Positions 1-9,862 of a stretch of 64,000 bases of DNA are shown here, in pieces. The stretch spans positions 1 to 64,000 of the forward strand of contig VFJS01000016.1 in NCBI GenBank assembly GCA_009885955.1. The letters are read 5' to 3'. Source of the DNA: Spirochaetia bacterium (GTDB taxonomy: Bacteria; Spirochaetota; UBA4802; UBA5550). Made by a program: the position numbers and the translations under genes. A model generated the notes under the pieces. It saw only the letters and a list, made by a program, of their open reading frames with translations, searched no databases and was not told the DNA's origin. The stretch's first letter is position 1. Each line of letters begins with the position of its first letter.

Positions 1-2769
1 AGGTATGGTGACGCCGTCGGTGGAATATTTGATGATTGCCCCGGTCGTGGTAGCAGTGATGGTTATGGTCTGGTCAGAAGTGAATGCCCCTCCTGCCGGA
101 TATATGATGGGATCCGCAACGGTAATGGAAATGGCCGATGTAGTGGCATTGGATGATGTGGCCCACCCGGTATTTGCTGCAATGGCATTGATGTAAGCAG
201 GAGCACCCGCGCTCACGGTGATAGGCCCGGTGTATACCGTACTTGTGGCCGAGGCAAAGGCTGTGGGGCTGCTGCTTGCTGTATAATAAATGGTCACGCC
301 CGGTGTCGTGCATGTGATAAAAACTGTAATATCAGTTGTAGATGTGGAATTTCCTGGGGAGATGACCGGCTGTGCGGCCTGCATTGTATATATATTCTGG
401 ACATACTGGCTTGTTGAAGTGCTTGTTAATCCAGAACCGGTTTTATATGCCATTGCCCGTACTGTCATTGTGGTTGTTGCGGTAAAGGGTCCGGTGTATA
501 ATGTCCCTGTTGTAGGAGTGGGAATCGTAACGCCGTCCGTTGTGTACCGTATAAGTGCGCCCGAAGACGTTGAAGTGAGAGTGATGGTCTGGTAAGAAGA
601 GTAAGTTCCTCCTGCCGGTGAGATTATCGGGTCTGGAACGGTGATGGAAATCTGTGATGTGGTGGCATTGAGCGAATCTGTCCACCCGGTTTTGACCGCT
701 ACTGCATTGATATACGCCGGAACGCCTCCGTTAACGGGGAAGGGGCCGGTGTATACCGTACTGGTGGTTGTGGCAATCACGTTTGTGCTGCTCACGGTGT
801 AGTAAATGGTTGCACCCGGTGTAGCCGATGTTATGCTCACGAACTGGTCAGTGACGAAAGACCCGGTCCCCGGTGTTATGACCGGCTGGGCCACGGTTCC
901 GGAGCCGGTTGCCTGGAGATTGATCTGATAAAACTCCTCGGTGTCCCCATCTGTCAGGTCATCGTTGTTGACTATTGTTATCTGAGCATTCTTCACTCCT
1001 GAACTGATCGGGGTAAAAATGACATTGAAAGTGGTATTTCCGCCCGGTGCAATTTCAAAGATGGTACCCGTGAAGTCCAATGAATATTCAGCAGCATTGG
1101 CCCCGGTAAGGGTGAAGTTGCTTATAGTTGTTGTTGCAGTCCCCAAATTTCCCACAGTAAAGGTGTATGGCACGCTGGGGATCCCGATGGTGGAACTGTT
1201 GACCACGGCGGTACCGCCGTCTGCCACTCCGACAACATTAATTTCCGGTGCTATTCCGAACCCTGAAACTGCTATATCGGTACTTGTGGCAACATTGTAA
1301 TTGTCGTTTTGAATTCTCAATGTAGAGCTTCTCAGCCCGATAGTTCCTGGAGAGAAATAAAGAGAAATGCTTCTGTTGCTCCCTGCCTCCACAGTGAACG
1401 GTGTTGAAGGGTTTGATGTTGCAAAATCCCCCAGGTTTCCGCCTGTCATAAATATGGATGATATGGAGAGATCTTTATTCCCGGTATTGTCAATGGTAAA
1501 TGATACGGGAGAAGAGGTCTCTCCTGTATTTATATTTCCGAAGGTATAGGGACTGGGAGAAACGTTAATTGCCGGTGCCAGGCCTGTCCCTTTTGCAAGG
1601 AAGGTATAGGATGATTCACCGCCGGTGGTATCGTCATTTGTTATTGTGATTGTGGATGTGGCAAGACCCATTCCCCCAGGCGCCGCACCCGGGGTGAAGG
1701 TGAGATCAAATGTGATGATGTTGCCAGGAGTGATCGTTGCAGGAAATCCCGGAAGTCCGGTCAGTGCAAATTTTGCATTGCTGCTTGTGATTGTAGGGTT
1801 CAACGTCAGATTCGCCATGCCGAGGTTCTGGACAGTGAAGGTCACTGCACCGCTTGCCGACCCGGTATCGATGCCCCCGAAGTCATAAACTCCAGACCCG
1901 CTTGTAAGGTTAGTAGTTGTCCCCTGTTTTACATTTATCTCGGGAGATGCAGGCGATGATACGTATCCGTAAACGGTAAAGGTGTATGGATTTTCGTCAG
2001 AATCGTCATTTGATATATTAATAGTTGCAGAATGGGTCCCAATGGTGGATGTGACAAAGGATATGGTAAAGAAACCTGAGCTGTTGGGCGCAATTGTTGT
2101 CAGGGCGCTCGATACACTGAACATGGTCATGTCGCTGCTTGTGGCACTCGTAATATTGAGTGTCTGCTGCCCTATATTATTGACCGTGAAGGTTTTCGTG
2201 GAGCTGGCCAGCATGGTTTTGTTTCCGAAATTATATGTCCCTATGCCCGATAAAATATTGTTCCCCAAACTGTCCTTGACATAGATTTCCGGGAGGTTCT
2301 GGGAACAGATTCCCGACAGCTTTATGACATAGGGATTTTCCGATGCGCTTAAATCGTTATGGGTAAGGTTAATCTGCGCGTACTTTGTTCCTACTGCCGA
2401 CGGTGTGAATATAATGTTAAAGGTATAGCTGCCGCCGGCTGCTATACTCGGTGTGCCTACGATGTCATGGGAAAAATCCGATGAATCGGAGCCTGTTATG
2501 CTGGTGGCCAGTATGGATAACGGGGCGCCCCCGGTATTTTCAATGGTAAAGGTGACCGGGGTGCTCGATATTGCCGGCGCAACGTTTCCAAAGGGGAATG
2601 GCCCTCCGCTGGAAAATATGATTGAGGTAAGCCTTTTTAAAATAATTCTCGGCTCAGTGGAGGAGCTTGCCGTACTCGCGGCCGGCTTGCTTGTGGAGCT
2701 TGTGCCGCCGCAGGAGATTAATATCATCAGTAACAGAATTCCGGATACTATACGCGCATGTATCAGCAT
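1..2769 (-). CDS. Large surface lipoprotein with ASH-like and chitobiase-C-like repeats (partial)
   Basis: The reading frame is open from an ATG at 2769 (AAGG about ten bases upstream) to the window edge, 923 codons with no stop seen, so the C-terminus is missing. Residues 1-20 are a lipoprotein signal peptide ending in the lipobox LISC. A Ser/Thr-rich linker follows. Then come about five tandem modules of about 110 residues with the pattern YxFGN...PVxFTIxNTG...LxIxS, typical of choice-of-anchor D/ASH beta-sandwiches. From about 900 down to 1 the repeats change to a chitobiase/hexosaminidase C-terminal-like type (QPVI...GATIYYT...TVYTGP and GALIRYTTDGVTIP), alternating in two subtypes. No catalytic domain is visible, so a structural or adhesive surface role is inferred. 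It is transcribed in the same direction as the next lipoprotein gene (3161-4117). Confidence 0.85.
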   Translation of the reverse strand, partial: MLIHARIVSGILLLMILISCGGTSSTSKPAASTASSSTEPRIILKRLTSIIFSSGGPFPFGNVAPAISSTPVTFTIENTGGAPLSILATSITGSDSSDFSHDIVGTPSIAAGGSYTFNIIFTPSAVGTKYAQINLTHNDLSASENPYVIKLSGICSQNLPEIYVKDSLGNNILSGIGTYNFGNKTMLASSTKTFTVNNIGQQTLNITSATSSDMTMFSVSSALTTIAPNSSGFFTISFVTSTIGTHSATINISNDDSDENPYTFTVYGYVSSPASPEINVKQGTTTNLTSGSGVYDFGGIDTGSASGAVTFTVQNLGMANLTLNPTITSSNAKFALTGLPGFPATITPGNIITFDLTFTPGAAPGGMGLATSTITITNDDTTGGESSYTFLAKGTGLAPAINVSPSPYTFGNINTGETSSPVSFTIDNTGNKDLSISSIFMTGGNLGDFATSNPSTPFTVEAGSNRSISLYFSPGTIGLRSSTLRIQNDNYNVATSTDIAVSGFGIAPEINVVGVADGGTAVVNSSTIGIPSVPYTFTVGNLGTATTTISNFTLTGANAAEYSLDFTGTIFEIAPGGNTTFNVIFTPISSGVKNAQITIVNNDDLTDGDTEEFYQINLQATGSGTVAQPVITPGTGSFVTDQFVSITSATPGATIYYTVSSTNVIATTTSTVYTGPFPVNGGVPAYINAVAVKTGWTDSLNATTSQISITVPDPIISPAGGTYSSYQTITLTSTSSGALIRYTTDGVTIPTPTTGTLYTGPFTATTTMTVRAMAYKTGSGLTSTSTSQYVQNIYTMQAAQPVISPGNSTSTTDITVFITCTTPGVTIYYTASSSPTAFASATSTVYTGPITVSAGAPAYINAIAANTGWATSSNATTSAISITVADPIIYPAGGAFTSDQTITITATTTGAIIKYSTDGVTIP

Positions 2770-3160
2770 TATTCAAACCTTGCAAAATATATTTTTTTGA
2801 TAAAATAAGTTAGTCTAATTTGATGTGTATTCATTGTTTTATAAAATTCAGAATAATTTTCTCCCCCTTTCTATTTCCCGCATATTATGATTATTTTTGA
2901 TAAAATTGTATTTCTAAAGTAATATACAATAAATTATAAAAAAAGGAAAATTAATTTAATACTCATGATATAATTTAATTTATATGGTTAAATTAAATTA
3001 TATAAATATTATTAATCAATAATAACAAAATTTCAATCTACTCTCAATTTTCAGAATTAACTTAAATGCTTAGATAAAATTTGAATTTTTATTCCCTTTT
3101 TAATGTTTTCCTGCCAGGGGAGCGATAGGGATTAATTCAAGTTCTTAAAATGGTTCATGT
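2770..3160. other. AT-rich intergenic region
   Basis: This stretch of about 390 bases is very AT-rich, with several short imperfect inverted repeats of AATTTAAT type around 2950-3010. It separates two minus-strand lipoprotein genes and should hold the promoter of the large lipoprotein and the 3' end of the upstream transcript. I see no coding potential, no GC-rich terminator and no convincing RNA. Confidence 0.5.
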
Positions 3161-4117
3161 CTAAGGCATTACGGTAAATGTAACAACTGTCTCTGTTACG
3201 CTGTTTCCCTGGAAATCCTTTATGCTGTCCCCGGCAGATACTTTCAGCTGATACTGATCGCCATATAAAAGCGTATCAACGGGAGTAACATATATTGTTT
3301 TAAAATCATTGTCGTTATAATCAAATATAACTGATATTGCAGACGATGTGCTTAGTGTTGTATTATAAAGCTGTATGGTAAATTCATTTACCGTCATCGG
3401 ATTGATCATGGGAATTATATTGTCACTGAATATCAGCTGAAACGGTGTGGATGAGGTATATGTATTCGGGTCTACATTGACTTCGCCGTCGGTTGGAATT
3501 GATGAGAATAAATACGGTTTGATGACATCATGTATGCCCGAAGGCCCGGTCCTGAATTTATATTCCACGTAATACGGGTTCACGGGACTGAGGGAATTTG
3601 CAGGCGGTTCAACAAGGTTCTCAAAAGACAGGATCCTTGTGCTGCTGCCGATTACATAGGCATATTTATAGATCCGCAGGGTATATTCAGTGTTTTCCTT
3701 GTACTCATTAACAGCCGGGTTTATTATGAAGGTCTTTGATGAGGTTGCCGGGTAGATGCTTACCGGTAACAGAGTACTATCTTCATATATTGAAAAAACA
3801 AATTTCATTGGAATTGTCGGAGTTGCATTATCCATGAGATGGGAAAAGACAACAACAAAGTTTGCGTTTGATGGATTCACATCGGTCAGGTATGGATCCG
3901 GGACATCCAGGGTCTGCAGGGATCCGGGATAGACAAACTGTATGGTTGGATTGATTGTACCAAGATCCTCGGAAGGGGTGAGTACATAATCCGGTATCGT
4001 TGTGATTGTGGGTGAACGGGCGCAGTTCATCAGGAGCGCCAGGGATGCCAGCATCAGGGATATTGTAAATCTGATGGTTTTATTCCCGGGATTATTTCTT
4101 TTAATTTTTTTAAACAT
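3161..4117 (-). CDS. Lipoprotein with bacterial Ig-like (Big_5/SbsA-type) domains
   Basis: A 318-residue secreted lipoprotein. The N-terminus has Lys/Arg residues, a hydrophobic segment and the lipobox LMNC at about residue 32. Two Ig-like modules follow. The second (about 205-318) has the features of SbsA/Big_5 domains: SSIPTDGEVNVDPN near its start, LIFSDNI, and a closing YGDQYQLKVSAGDSIKD-type strand followed by G-N-S. Such domains are known as spacers in surface proteins; no enzyme motif is present. It lies upstream of the larger lipoprotein at 1-2769 on the same strand, and divergent from the FN3/FlgD-type protein at 4335. The three probably belong to one envelope locus (inference from composition and position). 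Confidence 0.8.
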   Translation of the reverse strand: MFKKIKRNNPGNKTIRFTISLMLASLALLMNCARSPTITTIPDYVLTPSEDLGTINPTIQFVYPGSLQTLDVPDPYLTDVNPSNANFVVVFSHLMDNATPTIPMKFVFSIYEDSTLLPVSIYPATSSKTFIINPAVNEYKENTEYTLRIYKYAYVIGSSTRILSFENLVEPPANSLSPVNPYYVEYKFRTGPSGIHDVIKPYLFSSIPTDGEVNVDPNTYTSSTPFQLIFSDNIIPMINPMTVNEFTIQLYNTTLSTSSAISVIFDYNDNDFKTIYVTPVDTLLYGDQYQLKVSAGDSIKDFQGNSVTETVVTFTVMP

Positions 4118-4334
4118 AATGTTACTTTACTTGATTATAATTTATTGTCAAAAAATTATATATAAAAATATTTATGAACAATTTTTAAGTTTTACCGTTG
4201 AAATTATATTTTAATTCTTTCAACCAATAATTAGATATTTATCCTATCTAATTTATAAAAATTTATAGGATATTGTCAATAATTAATAATTGAAAATTAT
4301 TTTATTATTAAATAGATTGGTTATTAGAAAAATT

Positions 4335-6065
4335 ATGATACCTATTATGACATATCGTCGGGGAAAACTATTTTCATCCAGATTATTATTAACAGTCCTG
4401 TTATTGACGCTTATATTTTTTTTTATTGGTGAAATCGGGAAAAGGAGCGGGATACATGCCGCTCCGCCGTATACTGTTACTGTTAAAAATACCAGGTTCC
4501 TTTATGGCCTCGGAAGGGGCCCCACTCATTCACCGCCGAACAATATTACAACCTATTACAGGGGCTATGGAATGCCGGGGACGGTTATTGAGATCACTGC
4601 AGAGATGAATGTCAACGGAATCCCGAGCCCCATGTATGGTGATACGGTCATCGCCGTGCAGTTTACCGATGGCACTGGCACCGGGACTTTTAATGTCACC
4701 ATACCTTCCGGCTCCAATACAGGCACAGCAGGTATCCCGTACAATACCATATCCGCGCCGGCATTTATTGTTGCTGCCAGTTCCACTGTGCCATGGACCT
4801 ATACCGCCATCGGAGTTTCGGGGAATCCTCTGGCATCTTCGACCTATACATCCAACCCCCCCTTTGACACTGCGGTGATATACTGGGACAACCTGGATGT
4901 CCCTGATGACGTTAATTTTCCTCCACTGCTTCCGACGGATATTGTGTTGAATCTGACCACCTCATCTTTCAAGCTTTTATGGAAGCCCGTGAATACTGCA
5001 GCCTTGCTTAATGAGGATTTTTACGAATACAGGGTCTACTACCAGGAGAAGGGGGCTGCAATATGGAAACTCTGGAACGGGGCAAATGACCCCTCTCTCA
5101 GGGGGCTTATCAATAATCCCGCAGGCCCCGCCTGGCCCGATGATCCGGCAAAACATTTTTCCGGGGGATTGAAATACACCACTATCCCTAATTTGAAAAT
5201 TTTTACAAAGTACAGCTATTATATCACGGCAGTGGATGTCTTTGGAAATGAAACCAAACCCCCTGCCGTGCCATTCGATGTCCTGACTCAGCCCTATTCT
5301 ATTCTGATAAAAATTTCCGACGGGATTACTTCATATACAGACTTTTCCAACCTGGCCAATCCGCAGCTGCGTACGCTCAGGGAGACAAATACCAAGGTCG
5401 AAATAGAAATTGTCAGCTCAGCAACACAGCCCGATTTTATCCGGGTCTGGTATACGTACAACATCTATGCCGGGACATCGACGGATATCATTGCCGGGAG
5501 CAATACGATAAATAGCGCGGGATTTCCCCCTGATACGCTCTTTTCAGTTCTTGCCGAAAGGAAGGCCCCGAATAAATACGTGGCCTATTTATCATCCCAG
5601 ACACCTGTAATAAAGGCCGGGAATGAGGTACGGTTTATCATTGAGTCGAATTTTTCCAATGTCCCCACATACTCTGATATGGACATGACCGATGAAAATC
5701 CGAATAATAATGAATGGACCTTTTATGTTGATACGCAAAAACCGAAATTCTCCCCGTGGCCCGTGAGGATACTCAATAATGTCATAACCGCTAAACATCC
5801 CGTCTCCTATCCCTCCTATTACCTGAGCGAGGATGCCATGGTTTCCATTAAAGTCTATGATGTGAATGGCAGGCCTGTTACCACAATCATTGACAACCAG
5901 TTCAGAAGAGGCGGCCAGAATATCAAGGAAGACGGCTGGACCGGCGTTAACAAGGCCAACAGGAAACTCGGTATCGGGCTCTACTATATGCATTTTTACG
6001 CGAAGAGGGTTTCGGACCATAAGATTATCCTGGACAAGTTCCAGAAACTTGTGGTCGCTAAATAA
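4335..6065 (+). CDS. Secreted FN3 protein with C-terminal FlgD-like Ig domain
   Basis: The frame opens at a TTG at 4290, but the ATG at 4335 (A-rich upstream, weak ribosome site) or the ATG at 4347 gives a better signal peptide: RRGK, a long Leu/Ile/Phe core and the cleavage site IHAA. About 575 residues. The middle (about 200-320) has a fibronectin type III pattern (LLWKPVN...YEYRVYYQEKG...YSYYITAVDVFGNET). The C-terminus (about 500-590) has the FlgD-Ig pattern SIKVYDVNGRPVTTI...GGQN...GWTGVNKANRKLGIGLYYM, often found as the last domain of proteins exported by type IX-like or other surface systems. No catalytic residues are apparent. A structural, surface or secreted role is inferred. It has no close downstream partner. 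Confidence 0.75.
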   Translation: MIPIMTYRRGKLFSSRLLLTVLLLTLIFFFIGEIGKRSGIHAAPPYTVTVKNTRFLYGLGRGPTHSPPNNITTYYRGYGMPGTVIEITAEMNVNGIPSPMYGDTVIAVQFTDGTGTGTFNVTIPSGSNTGTAGIPYNTISAPAFIVAASSTVPWTYTAIGVSGNPLASSTYTSNPPFDTAVIYWDNLDVPDDVNFPPLLPTDIVLNLTTSSFKLLWKPVNTAALLNEDFYEYRVYYQEKGAAIWKLWNGANDPSLRGLINNPAGPAWPDDPAKHFSGGLKYTTIPNLKIFTKYSYYITAVDVFGNETKPPAVPFDVLTQPYSILIKISDGITSYTDFSNLANPQLRTLRETNTKVEIEIVSSATQPDFIRVWYTYNIYAGTSTDIIAGSNTINSAGFPPDTLFSVLAERKAPNKYVAYLSSQTPVIKAGNEVRFIIESNFSNVPTYSDMDMTDENPNNNEWTFYVDTQKPKFSPWPVRILNNVITAKHPVSYPSYYLSEDAMVSIKVYDVNGRPVTTIIDNQFRRGGQNIKEDGWTGVNKANRKLGIGLYYMHFYAKRVSDHKIILDKFQKLVVAK

Positions 6066-6105
6066 TACATTGTACAATCACGATCTGCTTAAAAAAAAGA
6101 ATTTT

Positions 6106-6329
6106 GCCACAGAGGCTCAGAGACACAGAGGCGGAGTAGTACTCATATATTGTAACTATTCAGCCATGAAGAAGGAATTGGCTCACGGATTAGCACGGAT
6201 TAAATGGGAATTTCATATTAATGATATTAACAAATCCGTGAACTAATATTTATAATTAAGTTATTTTAGCCATTTCATTAATATATATATTAAAAGCTAT
6301 AAAAACTCCGTGCCTCTGTGTCTCCGTGG
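6106..6329. repeat. Dispersed inverted-repeat element, family A, with a nested family B unit
   Basis: The left arm starts GCCACAGAGGCTCAG at 6106-6134 and an imperfect inverted arm ends GTCTCCGTGGC at 6305-6329. Between them, GCTCACGGATTAGCACGG at 6181 and AATCCGTGAAC at 6233-6243 form a second inverted pair (family B). Related arms recur at 35927-36068 and 50576-50601 (A), and at 28361-28470 and 44585-44737 (B). The element fills the spacer between the FlgD-Ig protein and the gene at 6385. It has no coding content. Confidence 0.8.
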
Positions 6330-6384
6330 CTGACTTATTTTGATAATTACAGCCTGTTTATTATATGATTGAGGTATGAATCCC

Positions 6385-9327
6385 ATGATAAAATTTTCCC
6401 TCAAAACACTGTTGCTGACCCTCTCTATTTTATCCGCTGCTGACGCCATCCATGCCGGAAATGAACCGGTTTATAATTTAAGGGTCCGGCTTGATCCGAC
6501 AAGGATGTACCTGGAAGGATGGGCGGAAGTAATTCTGCGCGGTGATTCTGCTGCGCGGTTTACAGCGGGAAATACGAAGATTTCCACGATAACCGTGGAC
6601 GGGAAAGAGTTCAGGGATTTTACAGAGGATGGGAAGGAGTTTAATGTGAAGAAGGGGGTGGAAAAGGTATTGATACATTACACTACCCCTGTCCGCCGGG
6701 AAACGGCTGGAACGGGAAAAGGAATTCCGGCCGGTGAAATTGATGAACTCACGTTCCTCAAAGGCTGGTATCCCGATCCCGGCATGAACTCTTTATATAA
6801 CCTTACCGTGGAACTACCGGCTGCCTGGGATGCAGTCTCGGAATCGGAAAAGAGCCATTCCCCGGTTGCCGGCGGAATGAAAACAGTGAAGTTTACATTC
6901 TCCGGTCCTGTTCCAGGGATAACCCTCCAGGCCGGAAAATATAAGTCCAGGGAGGAACTTTTCAGGGGCATCAGTATAAAGATTTTTTTTCACAGCGGTG
7001 ACGAAAAGCTATGGAATGAATATTTCGGTACGGTCACAAGAAATATTTCCATTTATGAAAATCTCATCGGCCCCTTTCCATATAAAAGTCTTTCCATTGC
7101 CGAATACGGCGGCGATGAAACTGTCTCATCCCCATCGGTAATCCTTCTTCCATCCAGGCTCATAAAATCGTCGGGGGCCCTGGAGTCCGGGCTGAGGCAT
7201 GAAATCATACGGCAGTGGTTCGGGAATTATATCTTTGCAGGCAGGGGCTCATGGGACTGGACTCAGGGGATGGCCCTGTTCCTTGAAGGGTACTGGAACA
7301 AACCCGACGGCAGGGAGGGGGCGCTGCAGAGAAAAAAAATCATAACAGCCTATGAGGGCCTCATGTCAGGGAATGATGATAAGGCCGGGCTGCCCAGGGC
7401 AGGTTATGGAAAGGCGGCGATGTTTTTCCACATATTGAGAAAGAGCATGGGAGCAGAGAAGTTTTTTACCGCATTAAAAAAGGCTCTTTCTGAAAAGGGG
7501 TTTCAAAACACCGGCTGGGATGATATGGCGGCATATTTTCCCGGCATAGGCGGAGTAAATGACCCGGCACTCCGGCAGTGGCTCGAGAACAGCGGGACTC
7601 TGACGCTGAAGGTTCATCATATACATCTTTCGTACCGGGAAGGGGCGTATCAGCTTGATATCCGCATGGAACAGGCCGGCCCGGTTTATAATTTCATGCT
7701 TCCTGCCAGGGTCATGACCGGCAGGGGCGGGGAAAGTTTCGAGATAAAAGTCGATAAAAAAATAATTAATTTCACAAGGCGTTTCGCGGAAAGGCCGGTG
7801 AAGGTCCTCCTCGATGAGAACTATGATCTCATGAGGAGACTGGACAGTTCGGAAAAGCCCATGGTTATCCTGTCGCTCCTCAGCGAGAGGAACCAGCTTA
7901 TTGTCGTCCCCGGCGAGGTGAAGGATACCTATTCTTCTGTGATAAAGATGTTTATGAAGAAGGGGTGGAGGATGAAGGACGACAGGGATGTTCTGAATTC
8001 TGATTTAAAAACCGGTGCGGTACTCTTCCTGTCATCTTCAGGCAGAACTTATCAAAGGCTCTTTGCCGGCAGGAAATCCGCCGATGCCGGGGTGTCTGTC
8101 CAGGTAACTAAGAACCCCCTTAATCCTGAAAAGGCGGCAATGGTCATAGACGCAAGGAGTGAAAGTGAACTGGAAAAGGCGGCAGGCATTATTGAGAAAT
8201 ACGGGAGTTATTCCCGCGTTTTGTTTAAGAATGGCGAGGCAGTGTCCAGGGAGAGGGCATGGGAGAATATGGGAATCACCAGGTTATTTCCACTGGATGC
8301 CAACGGCCTTGAAACAGGGAAGCTCCTTGGCCTGGACGGAATTGTTGAAAAGATACGGGACAGGGAGGTTGTGTTTATCGGTGAAAGCCACACGAAATAT
8401 TCCCATCACGTGATGCAGCTGGAAATAATCAGGAGGCTCTATGGTTTGAAGGGCGGAATGATTATCGGCATGGAAATGTTCCAGGCCCCTTTTCAGGAGC
8501 ACCTGGACAGGTATATAGGCGGTGAAATCAGCGAAGGCGAACTGCTCAGGAAAACGGAATATTTCAAAAGATGGAAATATGACTACAACCTGTATCGCGA
8601 CATTCTCCATTTTGCCAGGGAGAAAAAAATACCTGTCATTGCCCTGAATCTGCAGGAGGAGATTACAAAAAAAGTTTCACGCGGGGGCATCGACACTCTG
8701 AGCAGCGATGACTATTCCAGGATACCCCGTTATATTGACATGACCGGCGACCAATACCGCGAAAGCATGAAAAAAGTGATGGGGACCCATGAACGGACCT
8801 ATAATTTCGATAATTTTTTCCAGGCGCAGGTACTCTGGGACGAAACAATGGCCCATAATACCGCAAAGGCAATGAAGAAATATCCAGGTAAAATAATGGT
8901 CGTACTTGCCGGGAATGGACATATCCAGAATTCATGGGGGATACCGGACAGGGTGAAGAGGCTCACCGGCGCGAGCCTTGTAACAATACTGAATGAGGCA
9001 GGGCCGGAGGTGAATGAAGATTCAGGGGATTTTATCCTGTTTCCTGACGACATTGATGGGACTTCGAGCCCCAGGCTGAATGTGTATCTCAGTGAGGAGC
9101 AGGACGGCCTTACCGCCGGGGAGATAATGAAAGACGGCCCGGCATTTACCGCGGGGATGACATCGGGGGACATCATCAGGGGAATTAATGATACTCCCAT
9201 CAGTGACCTTGCCGATCTTAAAATTGCAATCCTGGACTTTAAGAAGGGGGACAGGGTTAAGGTCAGAATTTTAAGAAAAGTTTACTTCTATTTTATAAGA
9301 GAGGTCATCCTGGACCTGGAGTTTTGA
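6385..9327 (+). CDS. Secreted M1-peptidase-like / ChaN / PDZ fusion protein
   Basis: An ATG at 6376 opens the frame, but the second ATG (6385) has GAGG nine bases upstream and gives a cleaner signal peptide ending in AIHA. About 980 residues. The N-terminal half resembles an M1 aminopeptidase: a beta-rich domain, then HEIIRQWFGN (7198-7227) and DWTQGMALFLEG. In active M1 enzymes these would read HExxH-x18-E. Here the second zinc His is Arg, the Glu ligand is Gln, and the GAMEN exopeptidase motif is not seen, so this half is probably not a peptidase. Residues about 660-880 are a ChaN-like domain (VVFIGESHT, GMEMFQAPFQ, VLAGNGHIQ), a family linked to haem binding and the TIKI fold. The last 90 residues are a PDZ domain (GPAFTAGMTSGDIIRGINDTP). 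A periplasmic role is inferred. Confidence 0.8.
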   Translation: MIKFSLKTLLLTLSILSAADAIHAGNEPVYNLRVRLDPTRMYLEGWAEVILRGDSAARFTAGNTKISTITVDGKEFRDFTEDGKEFNVKKGVEKVLIHYTTPVRRETAGTGKGIPAGEIDELTFLKGWYPDPGMNSLYNLTVELPAAWDAVSESEKSHSPVAGGMKTVKFTFSGPVPGITLQAGKYKSREELFRGISIKIFFHSGDEKLWNEYFGTVTRNISIYENLIGPFPYKSLSIAEYGGDETVSSPSVILLPSRLIKSSGALESGLRHEIIRQWFGNYIFAGRGSWDWTQGMALFLEGYWNKPDGREGALQRKKIITAYEGLMSGNDDKAGLPRAGYGKAAMFFHILRKSMGAEKFFTALKKALSEKGFQNTGWDDMAAYFPGIGGVNDPALRQWLENSGTLTLKVHHIHLSYREGAYQLDIRMEQAGPVYNFMLPARVMTGRGGESFEIKVDKKIINFTRRFAERPVKVLLDENYDLMRRLDSSEKPMVILSLLSERNQLIVVPGEVKDTYSSVIKMFMKKGWRMKDDRDVLNSDLKTGAVLFLSSSGRTYQRLFAGRKSADAGVSVQVTKNPLNPEKAAMVIDARSESELEKAAGIIEKYGSYSRVLFKNGEAVSRERAWENMGITRLFPLDANGLETGKLLGLDGIVEKIRDREVVFIGESHTKYSHHVMQLEIIRRLYGLKGGMIIGMEMFQAPFQEHLDRYIGGEISEGELLRKTEYFKRWKYDYNLYRDILHFAREKKIPVIALNLQEEITKKVSRGGIDTLSSDDYSRIPRYIDMTGDQYRESMKKVMGTHERTYNFDNFFQAQVLWDETMAHNTAKAMKKYPGKIMVVLAGNGHIQNSWGIPDRVKRLTGASLVTILNEAGPEVNEDSGDFILFPDDIDGTSSPRLNVYLSEEQDGLTAGEIMKDGPAFTAGMTSGDIIRGINDTPISDLADLKIAILDFKKGDRVKVRILRKVYFYFIREVILDLEF

Positions 9328-9475
9328 TATTTACGGGACAGTTCAATGCAGTTCCTTCCATCGAGAGGCATGCATACGCAAATAGGGTTGACAATTATTT
9401 CATGGGAAAGATTTGATGCATTTCAATATGCTTGGGCGGAATTATCATTTTAAATATCATTCCTCAGTGTCTCTG
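9328..9475. other. Spacer with a family A repeat remnant at its end
   Basis: No coding signal. The end of the spacer (CCTCAGTGTCTCTG, 9462-9475) matches the right arm of the family A element at 36051-36064 and stops exactly where the group II intron-like sequence begins. This suggests the intron inserted into a copy of that repeat. Confidence 0.5.
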
Positions 9476-9850
9476 GTGCGCCGCGAGGCGCTGAAAATAC
9501 CAGCCGGTGGAAATCCGTCACGAGTAATTGGTCTTTCACTCGGAAGATGATAAAACAATCAAACCGGTGACGGGAAAGGTCGAAGCTTTTTGAATCAGTC
9601 CGCAGGCCGTAACGAAAGTGAACACGCTGGCCCCGTTACACAAATGTAGTCGGTGTGACTGCCGGATATGCGCGAAACCCGCTGATTTCACCGGAAGCAA
9701 AGGCCGGATGCACGATGAAATGACTACCGGAGTTAAGAGTGATTGCATGTGAACAAAAATAAACAGGGATTTCAGTAGGTGAGCTACCCGGCAAAATATG
9801 CCCCACCTGTGAATACTTGAGATGAATTGTGAAGATGCTGAAATTACAAA
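9476..9850 (+). mobile_element. Group II intron 5' fragment (no maturase, no domain V)
   Basis: The sequence begins GTGCGCC, the usual 5' end of bacterial group II introns, and at once forms a GCGCC-GCGA-GGCGC hairpin with a GNRA loop. It continues with blocks I recognise from domain I of such introns: GGTGGAAATCCGTCACG, AACCGGTGACGGG, GGCCGTAACGAAAGTGAAC, CCGGAAGC...GGATGCACGATGAAATG, and GCCCCACCTGTGAA. In intact introns the maturase gene would start about here. Instead the sequence runs directly into hypE at 9863, with no reverse transcriptase and no domain V/VI helix, so the 3' part has been lost. The call rests on recalled family features and was not run through a covariance model. Confidence 0.65.
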
Positions 9851-9862
9851 AGGAAAAGGAAG

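Noticed and set aside
5-2800. Several plus-strand open frames of 60-115 codons
   Set aside because: They lie opposite the lipoprotein frame on the minus strand, which is continuous and has a signal peptide and repeats.
9536-9748. A minus-strand frame of 70 codons in the hypE leader
   Set aside because: Its composition is unlike a protein, it has no ribosome site, and the plus strand matches group II intron blocks.
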